A stretch of 6,683 nt of DNA from NCBI GenBank assembly GCA_016839955.1, contig JAEOTI010000713.1:1-6683 (forward strand), in the 5' to 3' direction. Of this stretch, positions 1-5,980 are shown in pieces. The stretch is from Candidatus Hodarchaeota archaeon (GTDB lineage: Archaea > Asgardarchaeota > Heimdallarchaeia > Hodarchaeales > YT1-057). A program made the position numbers and the translations under genes. The notes beneath the pieces were generated by a model. It was not told the DNA's origin and searched no databases. It saw nothing but the letters and a program-made list of their open reading frames with translations. Positions within the stretch are counted from its first letter, which is position 1. Each line of letters starts with the position of its first letter.

Positions 1-837
1 CTAGAATGGGTAACTATAGTCGAGGTATGGCTAAGAAATCGAGGCAAAACAGCAGGAGCAGATTTACAGAAGGAAGCACTAGAGGATATTTCAATTGCAG
101 GTCAAGGTGTTTTAATTCCAACATCGTCAATAATACTTATGGCGTTAGCTGTAGGGTTATGTGCTCTTTGGCTTTTTCAACCAAATATTAAATTCGTCGA
201 ATCAATGCATGACATGGATTATGCTCCAGTATTTGTCTGGTTACGACGTAATGGTCAACAAGCATGGTGCTTTGAAAGTGCAGTCTGGGATTTCTTTCAT
301 TATTATGGAATGAAAAAAGATTATAATGAGCTTAAAGAAGAAGGATTCTTACAAAAGGAGAGTCGAGTTCGTCTGGCTATAGGAAATACATGGCACTCTT
401 TTAATTTAAACAAAGCAGGTAGAATTGGACCTATGGGCGGTTTTTTGCTAGGCCTTGCGAGCTTAGCTACATTTTTGATTCTACTTATATCCAAAGAATA
501 TGCAAAAAACGATCTAAGGCTCACAATAACATTCATTATTCTCCCTCTGATTATGATAGGATCTTTCTATATCTTCTCTCGAAGCCCCTTTGACCTTCTA
601 CGAGGGCAAAATCTTGATCGTCCAGAGCATCACCTTACAACGAACAAACTTCGAATCCTTTGGAATTTAAAGCAACCTTATGCACAAATGAAAATACGAA
701 CGAAGATGCAAGATCCTTTTAACGATGACGATGACTTTTGGCACTCCCTACGTGATGATCCCTCCCAGATGCTGTATGATTTGCTTGAAAGAGTTGATCA
801 ACTTCAAGGACGGATTAAAAATCTAGAAATGCGTTAA
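1..837 (+). CDS. Hypothetical multi-spanning membrane protein, C-terminal part (5'-truncated by window edge)
   Basis: Frame 1 is open from the first base to a TAA at 835-837, giving 278 visible residues. The Met at base 139 is internal, because the reading frame continues upstream without a stop and encodes plausible protein (a charged, helical-looking stretch); the true start is outside the window. I see three hydrophobic segments: about residues 38-60, 145-164 and 172-193. Between the first and second lies a roughly 80-residue soluble region rich in aromatic residues. After the third comes a soluble tail of about 85 residues with an acidic patch (NDDDD, about 241-245) and a short heptad-like C-terminal helix (about 255-277) that may form a coiled coil. 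I recognise no family, catalytic motif or metal-binding cluster. The gene converges with the Rag-like GTPase and shares a terminator hairpin with it. A role in membrane organisation or anchoring would be a guess. Confidence is high that it is a gene and low on any function. Confidence 0.8.
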   Translation, partial: LEWVTIVEVWLRNRGKTAGADLQKEALEDISIAGQGVLIPTSSIILMALAVGLCALWLFQPNIKFVESMHDMDYAPVFVWLRRNGQQAWCFESAVWDFFHYYGMKKDYNELKEEGFLQKESRVRLAIGNTWHSFNLNKAGRIGPMGGFLLGLASLATFLILLISKEYAKNDLRLTITFIILPLIMIGSFYIFSRSPFDLLRGQNLDRPEHHLTTNKLRILWNLKQPYAQMKIRTKMQDPFNDDDDFWHSLRDDPSQMLYDLLERVDQLQGRIKNLEMR

Positions 838-849
838 AATCGCATTTCT
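825..849. terminator. Bidirectional hairpin terminator between convergent genes
   Basis: There is a perfect 9-bp inverted repeat, AGAAATGCG (825-833) and CGCATTTCT (841-849), with a 7-nt loop. The loop contains the TAA stop of the upstream membrane-protein gene. On the + strand it is followed by a T-rich tract at 850-870. Read on the - strand it is followed directly by AGATTTTT, a T5 run. It therefore could end transcription from both convergent genes. Archaeal terminators depend mainly on T tracts, so the hairpin's own contribution is inferred. Confidence 0.65.
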
Positions 850-915
850 CCTATTTTCTATTTCTTTTAATCTAGGTACTAGAATTCAAGCTTCATCTTT
901 CTAAATAATATTGAA

Positions 916-1803
916 TTAGAGTTCGATGCCTAAATCCTTTAGTTCATCCTTACAAGCATCCAACCAGCCATCAAAACTAGCTCCCGGTAGTTGTGGAGCG
1001 TAAGTTAAGAGAAAAAGTTTTTGTCCTTCCATTTTAATAGGTAAAAAGAGAGTTTTTCCGCTTGTTTGAGTTGTAATAACATGCTTTATCTCTGATAAAA
1101 TTGGTGCCGCCCGTTCCCAAGCCTCGGTCATTGTTAGACCTAATTCCTCACATACTTCAAGAAATTCACTATCTAATGCAGCAGATCCGACCAATAATGG
1201 TTCAGGGTTTATCAAAACAGCAGAAAGACCGCCTGTTTTACGTAGGATCTTCTCCAGACTTTTCTGGATCTTTTCATGAGCTACTTGACTTCTTTGAAGT
1301 CCAAAAGAGAATGTTCTTCGCAAGGAGGATTCGAAAAAAATTGAAGTTAGAAAAAAAGGAGTTGCTTCTGGAACGATACTAGAAAAGATCTCGGTTGCCA
1401 TTGAGATATTGTCTTGTAACGCTGTTCCTGTTATGTCAGGATCGGCTTTATGAAGACAAATCGCAAGTTCATTTCCTATTTTCTCATTTGCCTGTAAAAG
1501 ATTGTTAAGATAGTTTGCAGAATCCTGAAATCTATTGGAATCCTGAACATCAACAAGGTAAAATGCGAAATTTAAATCCTCAAGATCGGTTTCTGAAGCT
1601 AAATACCGTTGTCGATAAGCTTCTTGGCCTCCATAATCCCAAATCACACTTTGGGAAATTGATGTCCTCTCAATACCTTTTGTAGGCTTTGGATTAGCAA
1701 TAAAAGTAAAATCTCTCTTAAGAGTCTTCAAATATGAAGTTTTTCCAGAGTTATCAAGACCAAAAAAACCGAGTTTTGTACTTTGAGCTTCCATTGTACT
1801 CAC
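916..1803 (-). CDS. Rag/Gtr-like small GTPase with fused C-terminal roadblock-like domain
   Basis: This 295-residue protein has a complete Ras-superfamily GTPase domain (about residues 10-185). G1 is GLDNSGKTS (15-23). G2 lies in PTKG with Thr41. G3 is WDYGGQ (55-60), with the catalytic-type Gln60 kept. G4 is HKAD (118-121), and G5 is TSI (153-155). The His in place of Asn in G4, together with TSIF..SL after it, is typical of the Rag/Gtr family (HKxD, TSIxDxSL) and differs from Arf (NKxD), although G1 and G3 also look Arf-like. The last ~110 residues (about 186-295) fit a roadblock/longin-type alpha-beta fold in position and length; total size is close to RagA. In eukaryotes Rag GTPases dimerise through this domain and recruit TORC1 to lysosomes; the archaeal role is unknown. 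There is no Gly2 for myristoylation and no C-terminal prenylation Cys. The start is GTG, supported by a Shine-Dalgarno 5 nt upstream; the ATG at codon 4 is the alternative. Alternative families are SRPR-beta-like or generic ArfR proteins. Confidence 0.85.
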   Translation of the reverse strand: MSTMEAQSTKLGFFGLDNSGKTSYLKTLKRDFTFIANPKPTKGIERTSISQSVIWDYGGQEAYRQRYLASETDLEDLNFAFYLVDVQDSNRFQDSANYLNNLLQANEKIGNELAICLHKADPDITGTALQDNISMATEIFSSIVPEATPFFLTSIFFESSLRRTFSFGLQRSQVAHEKIQKSLEKILRKTGGLSAVLINPEPLLVGSAALDSEFLEVCEELGLTMTEAWERAAPILSEIKHVITTQTSGKTLFLPIKMEGQKLFLLTYAPQLPGASFDGWLDACKDELKDLGIEL

Positions 1804-1808
1804 ATCTG

Positions 1809-1817
1809 ACCTACCTT
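1809..1817 (-). promoter_or_regulatory. Shine-Dalgarno of the Rag-like GTPase gene
   Basis: The - strand reads AAGGTAGGT ending 5 nt before the GTG codon at 1803-1801. This spacing favours GTG over the ATG three codons downstream, which would be 14 nt away. Confidence 0.55.
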
Positions 1818-1844
1818 AACAGAATAACTTACTCACATTGGTTT

Positions 1845-1860
1845 CTTAAATATGGTTCTC
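1845..1860 (-). promoter_or_regulatory. Candidate archaeal TATA/BRE promoter of the GTPase gene
   Basis: On the - strand, GAGAACC is followed by CATATTTAAG (1854-1845), a good TATA-like element preceded by a purine-rich BRE-like stretch. Transcription starting about 25 nt downstream (near 1823) would leave a leader of about 20 nt that contains the Shine-Dalgarno. The upstream gene ends in a terminator, so an independent promoter is expected here. Confidence 0.5.
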
Positions 1861-1873
1861 GACTTGATAAATT

Positions 1874-1909
1874 AAAAAAAGGGAAGAATACTGCTCATTT
1901 GTTGAGCAG
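1874..1909 (-). terminator. Hairpin plus T7 terminator of the YdjM-like gene
   Basis: Read on the - strand, CTGCTCA (1909-1903), a 5-nt loop and TGAGCAG (1897-1891) form a perfect 7-bp stem. About 10 nt later comes CCC followed by seven T (1880-1874). The TGA stop codon of the gene (1897-1895) lies inside the 3' arm of the stem. This separates the hydrolase transcript from the GTPase gene downstream. Confidence 0.65.
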
Positions 1910-2605
1910 CATAAATTCTAAAGCTTCAAATTCGACAACTAAGTTAATAAGAAAGATTCCTAAAAACGAGCAAATGATTCCGTTAATTACAAGCCATAAT
2001 CTGGTTAAATTTTTGGGCAGAGTCTTTCGAAGCTCAATTGCTTCTTTATCCTTGTCTGTAACATCGAGGACAGGCATCTTAAAGGGCAGGTGAATAAGAT
2101 ATGTTCCTGTGAAACCCTTTCCCCAACCTGTTAATCCTTCAAAAAATCCTTTCGTCATCTCAATACTTGTACCTACGATTCCTTTTTTCTGAAGCATTCG
2201 ATCAACATTCATTGTAGGCCAAAGATCCAAAAAAAAGTGACTTGCCATGCCAAATGAGAATGCTGCAAACATCAAACCAAATAATAAGTTAGGATCGGCT
2301 GGATCATCTAACCGGGTAATTATGAATGGGACTGTGAATAAAGCTGGTAACATTGCTGAATGTGTAAACCAGTCTCGATGATGAAAAAGACGAATTCCGG
2401 CAAGAAAAGTAAACTGGTCCCAATCAGGGAACTCAGCTCCAATAAAAGCCATCCAAAAAGCTCCTACAACCCAAATTGGATTGATTTCATGCCATCGGGC
2501 CTTGTTATACTTAAGAATCTCAGTTTCTCCAATATACCAATAGATCCCGATAAAAATCACAAAAGAGATCAAACCCCATATTAAATGCCATTTTCGAAGC
2601 GCCAT
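1895..2605 (-). CDS. YdjM/DUF457-family membrane-bound predicted metal-dependent hydrolase
   Basis: This is a polytopic membrane protein of 236 residues from the preferred ATG at 2605. The frame also allows an ATG at 2611 and a GTG at 2623 (242 residues). Residue numbers here follow the 242-residue form. The YdjM/DUF457 signature is complete: PDWD (D67, D69), HHRDWFTHS (H81, H82, R83, T87, H88) and a later SHFFLDLWP (H129, D133). In this family these His and Asp residues are thought to bind a metal at the membrane face. Hydrophobic segments lie at about 13-32, 49-64, 90-104, 113-130 and 209-231. A loop of about 75 residues (135-208) separates the last two. The ATG at 2605 is favoured because AAGGT sits 6 nt upstream. 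The substrate is unknown; bacterial relatives are only 'predicted hydrolases', some SOS-linked, and nothing here suggests an SOS link. It shares a strand with the Rag-like GTPase but ends in its own terminator. Family assignment is firm, function is open. Confidence 0.85.
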   Translation of the reverse strand: MALRKWHLIWGLISFVIFIGIYWYIGETEILKYNKARWHEINPIWVVGAFWMAFIGAEFPDWDQFTFLAGIRLFHHRDWFTHSAMLPALFTVPFIITRLDDPADPNLLFGLMFAAFSFGMASHFFLDLWPTMNVDRMLQKKGIVGTSIEMTKGFFEGLTGWGKGFTGTYLIHLPFKMPVLDVTDKDKEAIELRKTLPKNLTRLWLVINGIICSFLGIFLINLVVEFEALEFMLLNK

Positions 2606-2611
2606 GATCAT

Positions 2612-2616
2612 ACCTT
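2612..2616 (-). promoter_or_regulatory. Shine-Dalgarno selecting the ATG at 2605 of the YdjM-like gene
   Basis: AAGGT on the - strand lies 6 nt before the ATG at 2605-2603. It lies inside the reading frame if the upstream GTG (2623) were used, so it argues for the shorter protein. Confidence 0.5.
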
Positions 2617-2645
2617 GAATCACGGAATTTTTGAATAGATTTTAA

Positions 2646-2662
2646 GCCCTTCGGGCGTTTTT
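2646..2662. other. Small GC hairpin followed by a T run
   Basis: GCCC-TTC-GGGC (2646-2656) is followed by GTTTTT on the + strand. It resembles a minimal terminator for a + strand transcript, but no + strand gene ends here. On the - strand it sits about 40 nt upstream of the YdjM-like ATG, next to a CTTAAAATC stretch that could act as a TATA box. Its role is undecided. Confidence 0.3.
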
Positions 2663-2673
2663 GAAGAAACACT

Positions 2674-2724
2674 ATCAAAATTAAAAGAATAATAATGGAT
2701 TTATTACTGATTGAATCAAAATTA
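2674..2724 (+). repeat. Repeated ATCAAAATTA, 41-bp spacing
   Basis: ATCAAAATTA occurs exactly at 2674-2683 and 2715-2724, with starts 41 bp apart, close to four helical turns. The first eight bases recur at 2838-2845. In AT-rich DNA this could arise by chance; it could also be a tandem regulator site. Confidence 0.3.
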
Positions 2725-2752
2725 GACGACCAAAATTGTGTTATTTAGCCAA

Positions 2753-2779
2753 TCTACTTAAAAAGAGTCTACTAAAAAG
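2753..2779 (+). repeat. Tandem direct repeat TCTACT(T)AAAAAG
   Basis: TCTACTTAAAAAG (2753-2765) and TCTACTAAAAAG (2768-2779) are near-identical copies starting 15 bp apart in the middle of the divergent promoter region. They may be operator half-sites, or simple local duplication. Confidence 0.4.
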
Positions 2780-2810
2780 GAAAAGAAATGAAATATTTCC
2801 TAATAATAGG

Positions 2811-2840
2811 CTTTTATTGATATTCAACTAATATTAAATC
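2811..2840 (+). promoter_or_regulatory. Candidate TATA region of the fwd operon
   Basis: TTTTATTGATATT (2812-2824) and TAATATTAAAT (2829-2839) are TATA-like. Initiation about 25 nt downstream would fall near 2844 or 2858, giving a leader of roughly 105-120 nt before fwdB, or a nearly leaderless start for the small ORF at 2844. TATA-like stretches closer to fwdB (around 2924-2942) cannot be excluded. Confidence 0.3.
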
Positions 2841-2843
2841 AAA

Positions 2844-2966
2844 ATGGACAGTTATCTTTGTATGGCATACGATAATGTTTTTCTAAGGGACCTCTTGACA
2901 CGTTTAGAGATCACAAGAAACATAGTATTAGGGCAATTTAACTTCTTAATTGAGATGATCCCATGA
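2844..2966 (+). CDS. Possible 40-residue upstream ORF overlapping fwdB by ATGA
   Basis: An ATG at 2844 opens 40 codons ending at TGA 2964-2966, which overlaps the fwdB ATG (2963-2965) in the ATGA arrangement seen in translationally coupled genes. The predicted peptide begins MDSYLCMAYD and ends FLIEMIP. Its middle reads like a mixed charged/hydrophobic helix, and it has no Cys cluster or membrane segment. It matches no Fwd subunit I know. No Shine-Dalgarno precedes it, so it would need leaderless initiation or may not be translated. The fwdB Shine-Dalgarno lies within its last codons. A chance ORF of this length in AT-rich DNA is quite possible. Confidence 0.25.
   Translation: MDSYLCMAYDNVFLRDLLTRLEITRNIVLGQFNFLIEMIP
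2952..2960 (+). promoter_or_regulatory. Shine-Dalgarno of fwdB
   Basis: GAGATGATC matches the extended archaeal/bacterial Shine-Dalgarno GAGGTGATC at 8 of 9 bases. Its GAG(G) core is about 7 nt from the ATG at 2963. This fixes the fwdB start. Confidence 0.6.
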
Positions 2967-4255
2967 GTGAAACTGTAATTCGCGATGTTGTCTGTTCTTT
3001 CTGCGGTTGTCTATGTGACGACTTAATTATCACGACTGAGAATGGGAAAATAGTTGGAACAGAAAATGCCTGCCGTATTAGCTATCAAAAATTCATGGGC
3101 GCACAACAGCACCGGATTATAAAACCACTACTTCGTAAGAATGGAATTCAAACTGAAATCCCCATGGAAGAAGCTATTGAGAGATCCGCAACGATTCTTA
3201 ATCAAGCAAAACGACCTCTTCTCTATGGATGGGGCAATGCTACCGTGGAGGCAATCAAGGAAGGAATCTATCTTGCAGAAAGCTCTGGTGGGGTAATGGA
3301 AAATTGCACAAGTGTTTGTCATGGTCCTTCAGTCTTAGCTATCCAGGGAGTAGGAGCTTCAAGCTGTACGTTAGGAGAAACCACTAATCGTAGTGACCTC
3401 ATAATTTATTGGGGCGCAAACCCAATTCATGCTCATCCGCGCCATTTAAGCCGTTATTCATTATTTCCTCGAGGTTACTTTCGAGAACGTGGTCGGAGAG
3501 AACGTAAATTCGTAGTAGTTGATACTCGTTATACATCTACAGCTGAGATCGCTGATCTTTTTGTTCAAGTACAACCGGGGTCGGATTATGAAATAATTTC
3601 TGCATTGAGAGCTTTACTCCATGGAACCTTTGAACCTCAACAAGAGATTATTGGCGGAGTAAGAAAGGAAGATTTAGTAAAATTAATCCAGATGTTAAAG
3701 AAAGCGAAATTTGTAACACTTTTCTTCGGTTTAGGATTAACTCAAAGTGCAGGTAAGCATCGGAATATTGATAATGCCATTAAATTGATCACAGATTTGA
3801 ATAAATATACCAAAGCCGTTTTAATGCCAATGCGAGGGCATAGTAACGTTGCTGGAGTTAATCGTGTTTCTTCTTGGCAAACAACTTTTCCTTTCGCAAT
3901 AGATTTTGCCAGAGGCTATCCTCGATATTTTCCAGGTGAGACTACTTCAGTGGATCTTCTCACAAAAAGAGAAGTTGATGCGGCATTAATCGTGGCAAGT
4001 GACCCGGTTTCACACTTTCCATGGGTTGCAGGGGGTTACTTAGGAAAAATTCCTATGGTAGCTATTTCACCTCATTGGACACCTACAACGGAACTTGCAG
4101 AAGTTGTTATCCCCTCCCAAATGAGCGGAATTGATTCTCTTGGTACTTTTTATAGAATGGATAACATTCCAATTTCCCTCAGAAAAGTAATTGATCCGCC
4201 AGAAGGCGTATTAGCTGATGAAGAGATTCTTCGTAAGATTCAAGATAAATTGTGA
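2963..4255 (+). CDS. fwdB: Formylmethanofuran dehydrogenase subunit B (tungsto/molybdopterin subunit)
   Basis: At 430 residues this is the normal length for FwdB/FmdB. It reduces CO2 to formate at a tungsten or molybdenum pterin; FwdA then attaches the formate to methanofuran in the first step of the archaeal Wood-Ljungdahl methyl branch (reversible). The N-terminal cluster motif is CSFCGCLC (C11, C14, C18) plus C37 in ENACR, fitting one [4Fe-4S] cluster. The metal-ligand Cys is C119 in SVCHGPS, encoded by TGT, so it is cysteine and not the selenocysteine found in some methanogen FwuB proteins. YWGANPIHAHPRH (149-161), VVVDTRYTSTAEIAD and VASDPVSHFP are further family blocks. The protein lacks a C-terminal pterin-dinucleotide-binding domain; in this family that part is the separate FwdD, which is not visible here. 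The cysteines set it apart from bacterial FhcB, which has lost redox function. It is first in the fwdBAC operon. Whether W or Mo is used cannot be read from the sequence. Confidence 0.95.
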   Translation: MSETVIRDVVCSFCGCLCDDLIITTENGKIVGTENACRISYQKFMGAQQHRIIKPLLRKNGIQTEIPMEEAIERSATILNQAKRPLLYGWGNATVEAIKEGIYLAESSGGVMENCTSVCHGPSVLAIQGVGASSCTLGETTNRSDLIIYWGANPIHAHPRHLSRYSLFPRGYFRERGRRERKFVVVDTRYTSTAEIADLFVQVQPGSDYEIISALRALLHGTFEPQQEIIGGVRKEDLVKLIQMLKKAKFVTLFFGLGLTQSAGKHRNIDNAIKLITDLNKYTKAVLMPMRGHSNVAGVNRVSSWQTTFPFAIDFARGYPRYFPGETTSVDLLTKREVDAALIVASDPVSHFPWVAGGYLGKIPMVAISPHWTPTTELAEVVIPSQMSGIDSLGTFYRMDNIPISLRKVIDPPEGVLADEEILRKIQDKL

Positions 4256-4263
4256 GGTAAGGT
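4254..4263 (+). promoter_or_regulatory. Double Shine-Dalgarno of fwdA
   Basis: GAGGT (4254-4258), overlapping the fwdB stop, and AAGGT (4259-4263) precede the fwdA ATG by 12 and 7 nt. The second has the better spacing. Overlap with the fwdB stop codon suggests coupled translation. Confidence 0.55.
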
Positions 4264-4270
4264 CGTAAAA

Positions 4271-5968
4271 ATGACGATTTTAATCAAAAATGGATTTGTC
4301 TACGATCCTATTAACAATATTAACGGGGAAAAAAAGGATATTTTTGTTGGTAATGGAAAAATAGTGGAATTTGTAGCCAAACCAGATCAGATTTTTGATG
4401 CAAGCGGAAAAATCGTAATGGCTGGAGGTTTTGATATCCATGCTCATGTGGCTGGAGGGAATTTAACTACAGCACGTACTTTACGACCCGAAGACAATCG
4501 AAAAGGTGTTAAAGCCCGTGGTCCATTTACTCGAGCTGAGGGAGGTGCAGGGTTACCGTCTGCTTTTGCTACTGGTTATCGTTATGCTAAAATGGGTTAC
4601 ACTTTTGTCTTACAAACTGGTATGCCACCTCTTGGTGCCAGGCAAACCCAAGATGAATTGAATGATATTCCCATTCTTGATAAGACTGCGCTAGTTTTAA
4701 CTGAGAAAAATTGGTTTATGATGCGTGCATTTATGGAAAGTGATTGGGATTTTGCAGCTCGTTATATGGCTTGGTTAAACTGGGCAACAAAAGCAAGTGG
4801 GACAAAAATTGTAGCACCGGGCTCCACTGAAGCCTGGGCTTGGGGTAAAAGCTGTAAAAACATTGATGATGAAGTTCCTCGATGGAACTTAACTCCAAAA
4901 GACATTTTTCTTGGTCTTGGGAAAGCAAATGAATTGTTAGACATCCCTCATTGTATCCATTTACATCTCAACTCTTTAGGGGTTCCGGGGAACACTGCAG
5001 TTACTCTAGATACTATTCGTGCACTGGATTCATTGTCGAAAAGCTCCTCAGTTTCACGAGGGCAAGTTGCTCATCTTACTCATCTTCAATTTAATGCTTA
5101 CGGCGGTGAAAACTGGAAAACGTTTCAAAGCGGTACAGAAGAAGTTTGTAAAGAAATAAATAAACGAAGTAATATTTCTATTGATGTTGGAGCAATTACA
5201 CCCGGTGATTGGACAACCATTACAGCAGATGGGCCTACTGAATATTTTCTCTCTAGGCTTAATGGTCTCAAATGGTGTAACTTAGATTTTGAATTTGAAA
5301 CTGGGGCTGGATGTGTTCCTTTCGTTTATTCTTTAAAAAACAGAGCTAGTGCCATTCAATGGGCAATAGGCCTTGAACTCTTTTTACTAATTGATGATCT
5401 TTGGAAAGTTATGCTTACAACCGATCATCCAAACTCCGGTCCATTCACAGATTACCCAATTATTATGTCTTGGTTAATGAGTAAAGAAGAAAGAGATCGA
5501 ACTATGAAAGAAAAATGTCACAAGGATTTAGGAAGCAAATCCATTATTGCTTCTCTTGACCGAGAATATGATTTTAACGACTTGGCCATTGTCACAAGGG
5601 GTGCTTGCAGTAAGTGCTTTGGTCTTTCCTCAAAAGGACATCTCGGCTTAGGTGCTGATGCAGATATTGCTGTCTATGATTTCAATCCACAAAAACAGAA
5701 TCCCGCGAAAGAACCAGAGGCTATCAAGAAAGCATTTTCCTCTGCAGCTTTTGTTATAAAAAGTGGTCTTCCAATAGTTCGGGATGGAGAAATCATTGCG
5801 ATAGCACCACCTGGAAAAACCTATTGGCTAGACTTACCTCAAAGAGAGGGAATTGATGCAGAAATAGTAGAATTTTTCAAAAAATATTATTCTGTCTCGT
5901 TCAAGAATTATCCAGTGCAAGAATCATTCCTACGAAACTCTGCAAAAATCCCACTTGGGATAAACTAA
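4271..5968 (+). CDS. fwdA: Formylmethanofuran dehydrogenase subunit A (amidohydrolase subunit)
   Basis: This is a 565-residue member of the amidohydrolase superfamily, full length for FwdA/FmdA. It condenses formate, delivered through a tunnel from FwdB, with methanofuran at a binuclear metal centre, or hydrolyses formylmethanofuran in reverse. Visible motifs, in order, are GGFDIHAHVAGG with H57 and H59, then LRPEDNR, then K179 in TKIVAPGS as the likely carboxylated lysine. They continue with H230 and H232 in CIHLHLNSLGVPGN, H268 and H271 in AHLTHLQFNAYGG, TADGP (318-322), and D385 in LTTDHPNSGPF as the likely catalytic Asp. All expected metal ligands appear to be present, so it should be active. 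The C-terminal HLGLGADADIAVYD block (457-470) is the usual return to the small beta domain. It lies 15 nt after fwdB and 12 nt before fwdC and is surely cotranscribed with them. Exact ligand roles are inferred from the family. Bacterial FhcA is the only close alternative, and the neighbouring FwdB with its cysteines argues against that. Confidence 0.95.
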   Translation: MTILIKNGFVYDPINNINGEKKDIFVGNGKIVEFVAKPDQIFDASGKIVMAGGFDIHAHVAGGNLTTARTLRPEDNRKGVKARGPFTRAEGGAGLPSAFATGYRYAKMGYTFVLQTGMPPLGARQTQDELNDIPILDKTALVLTEKNWFMMRAFMESDWDFAARYMAWLNWATKASGTKIVAPGSTEAWAWGKSCKNIDDEVPRWNLTPKDIFLGLGKANELLDIPHCIHLHLNSLGVPGNTAVTLDTIRALDSLSKSSSVSRGQVAHLTHLQFNAYGGENWKTFQSGTEEVCKEINKRSNISIDVGAITPGDWTTITADGPTEYFLSRLNGLKWCNLDFEFETGAGCVPFVYSLKNRASAIQWAIGLELFLLIDDLWKVMLTTDHPNSGPFTDYPIIMSWLMSKEERDRTMKEKCHKDLGSKSIIASLDREYDFNDLAIVTRGACSKCFGLSSKGHLGLGADADIAVYDFNPQKQNPAKEPEAIKKAFSSAAFVIKSGLPIVRDGEIIAIAPPGKTYWLDLPQREGIDAEIVEFFKKYYSVSFKNYPVQESFLRNSAKIPLGIN

Positions 5969-5973
5969 GAGGT
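5969..5973 (+). promoter_or_regulatory. Shine-Dalgarno of fwdC
   Basis: GAGGT lies immediately after the fwdA stop and 7 nt before the ATG at 5981, fixing the fwdC start. Confidence 0.6.
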
Positions 5974-5980
5974 TCTGAAA

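Larger units (their letters stand above)
2606..2962. other. Divergent intergenic region between the YdjM-like gene and the fwd operon
   Basis: About 357 very AT-rich bases must hold the promoters of both flanking transcripts. They contain a small GC hairpin (2646-2656), two copies of a 10-mer 41 bp apart, a pair of 12-13-mer direct repeats (2753-2779), a 10-bp palindrome GAAATATTTC (2790-2799), TATA-like stretches around 2811-2840 and a possible 40-codon ORF that runs into fwdB. I see no tRNA, no recognisable riboswitch and no remnant of a larger gene. Confidence 0.7.

Noticed and set aside
6..191. 61-codon + strand ORF at the left edge
   Set aside because: It overlaps, in another frame, the long ORF that is open from base 1. 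Its Ser/Arg/Asn-rich composition looks like an out-of-frame translation.
868..886. Inverted repeat TCTAG-GTA-CTAGA in the convergent intergenic region
   Set aside because: The stem is only 5 bp and has no T run in the right place on either strand. The 9-bp hairpin at 825-849 explains termination better.
1101..1382. 93-codon + strand ORF inside the GTPase gene
   Set aside because: It is antisense to the GTPase's C-terminal half, which has clear protein character. No Shine-Dalgarno or family signal supports it.
1734..2093. 119-codon + strand ORF antisense to the GTPase and YdjM-like genes
   Set aside because: It spans the 5' end of one well-supported gene and the 3' end of another on the opposite strand, and its translation shows no domain, only low-complexity Ser/Lys/Leu.
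2788..2820. 10-residue ORF (MKYFLIIGFY) with AAAAGG upstream, a possible leader peptide
   Set aside because: It is too short to judge, shows no run of regulatory codons and has no attenuator-like stem pair downstream.
3361..3410. Possible Sec codon or frameshift at the FwdB metal ligand
   Set aside because: The ligand position (C119, bases about 3317-3319) is TGT for Cys and the frame is continuous, so there is no in-frame TGA and no frameshift.
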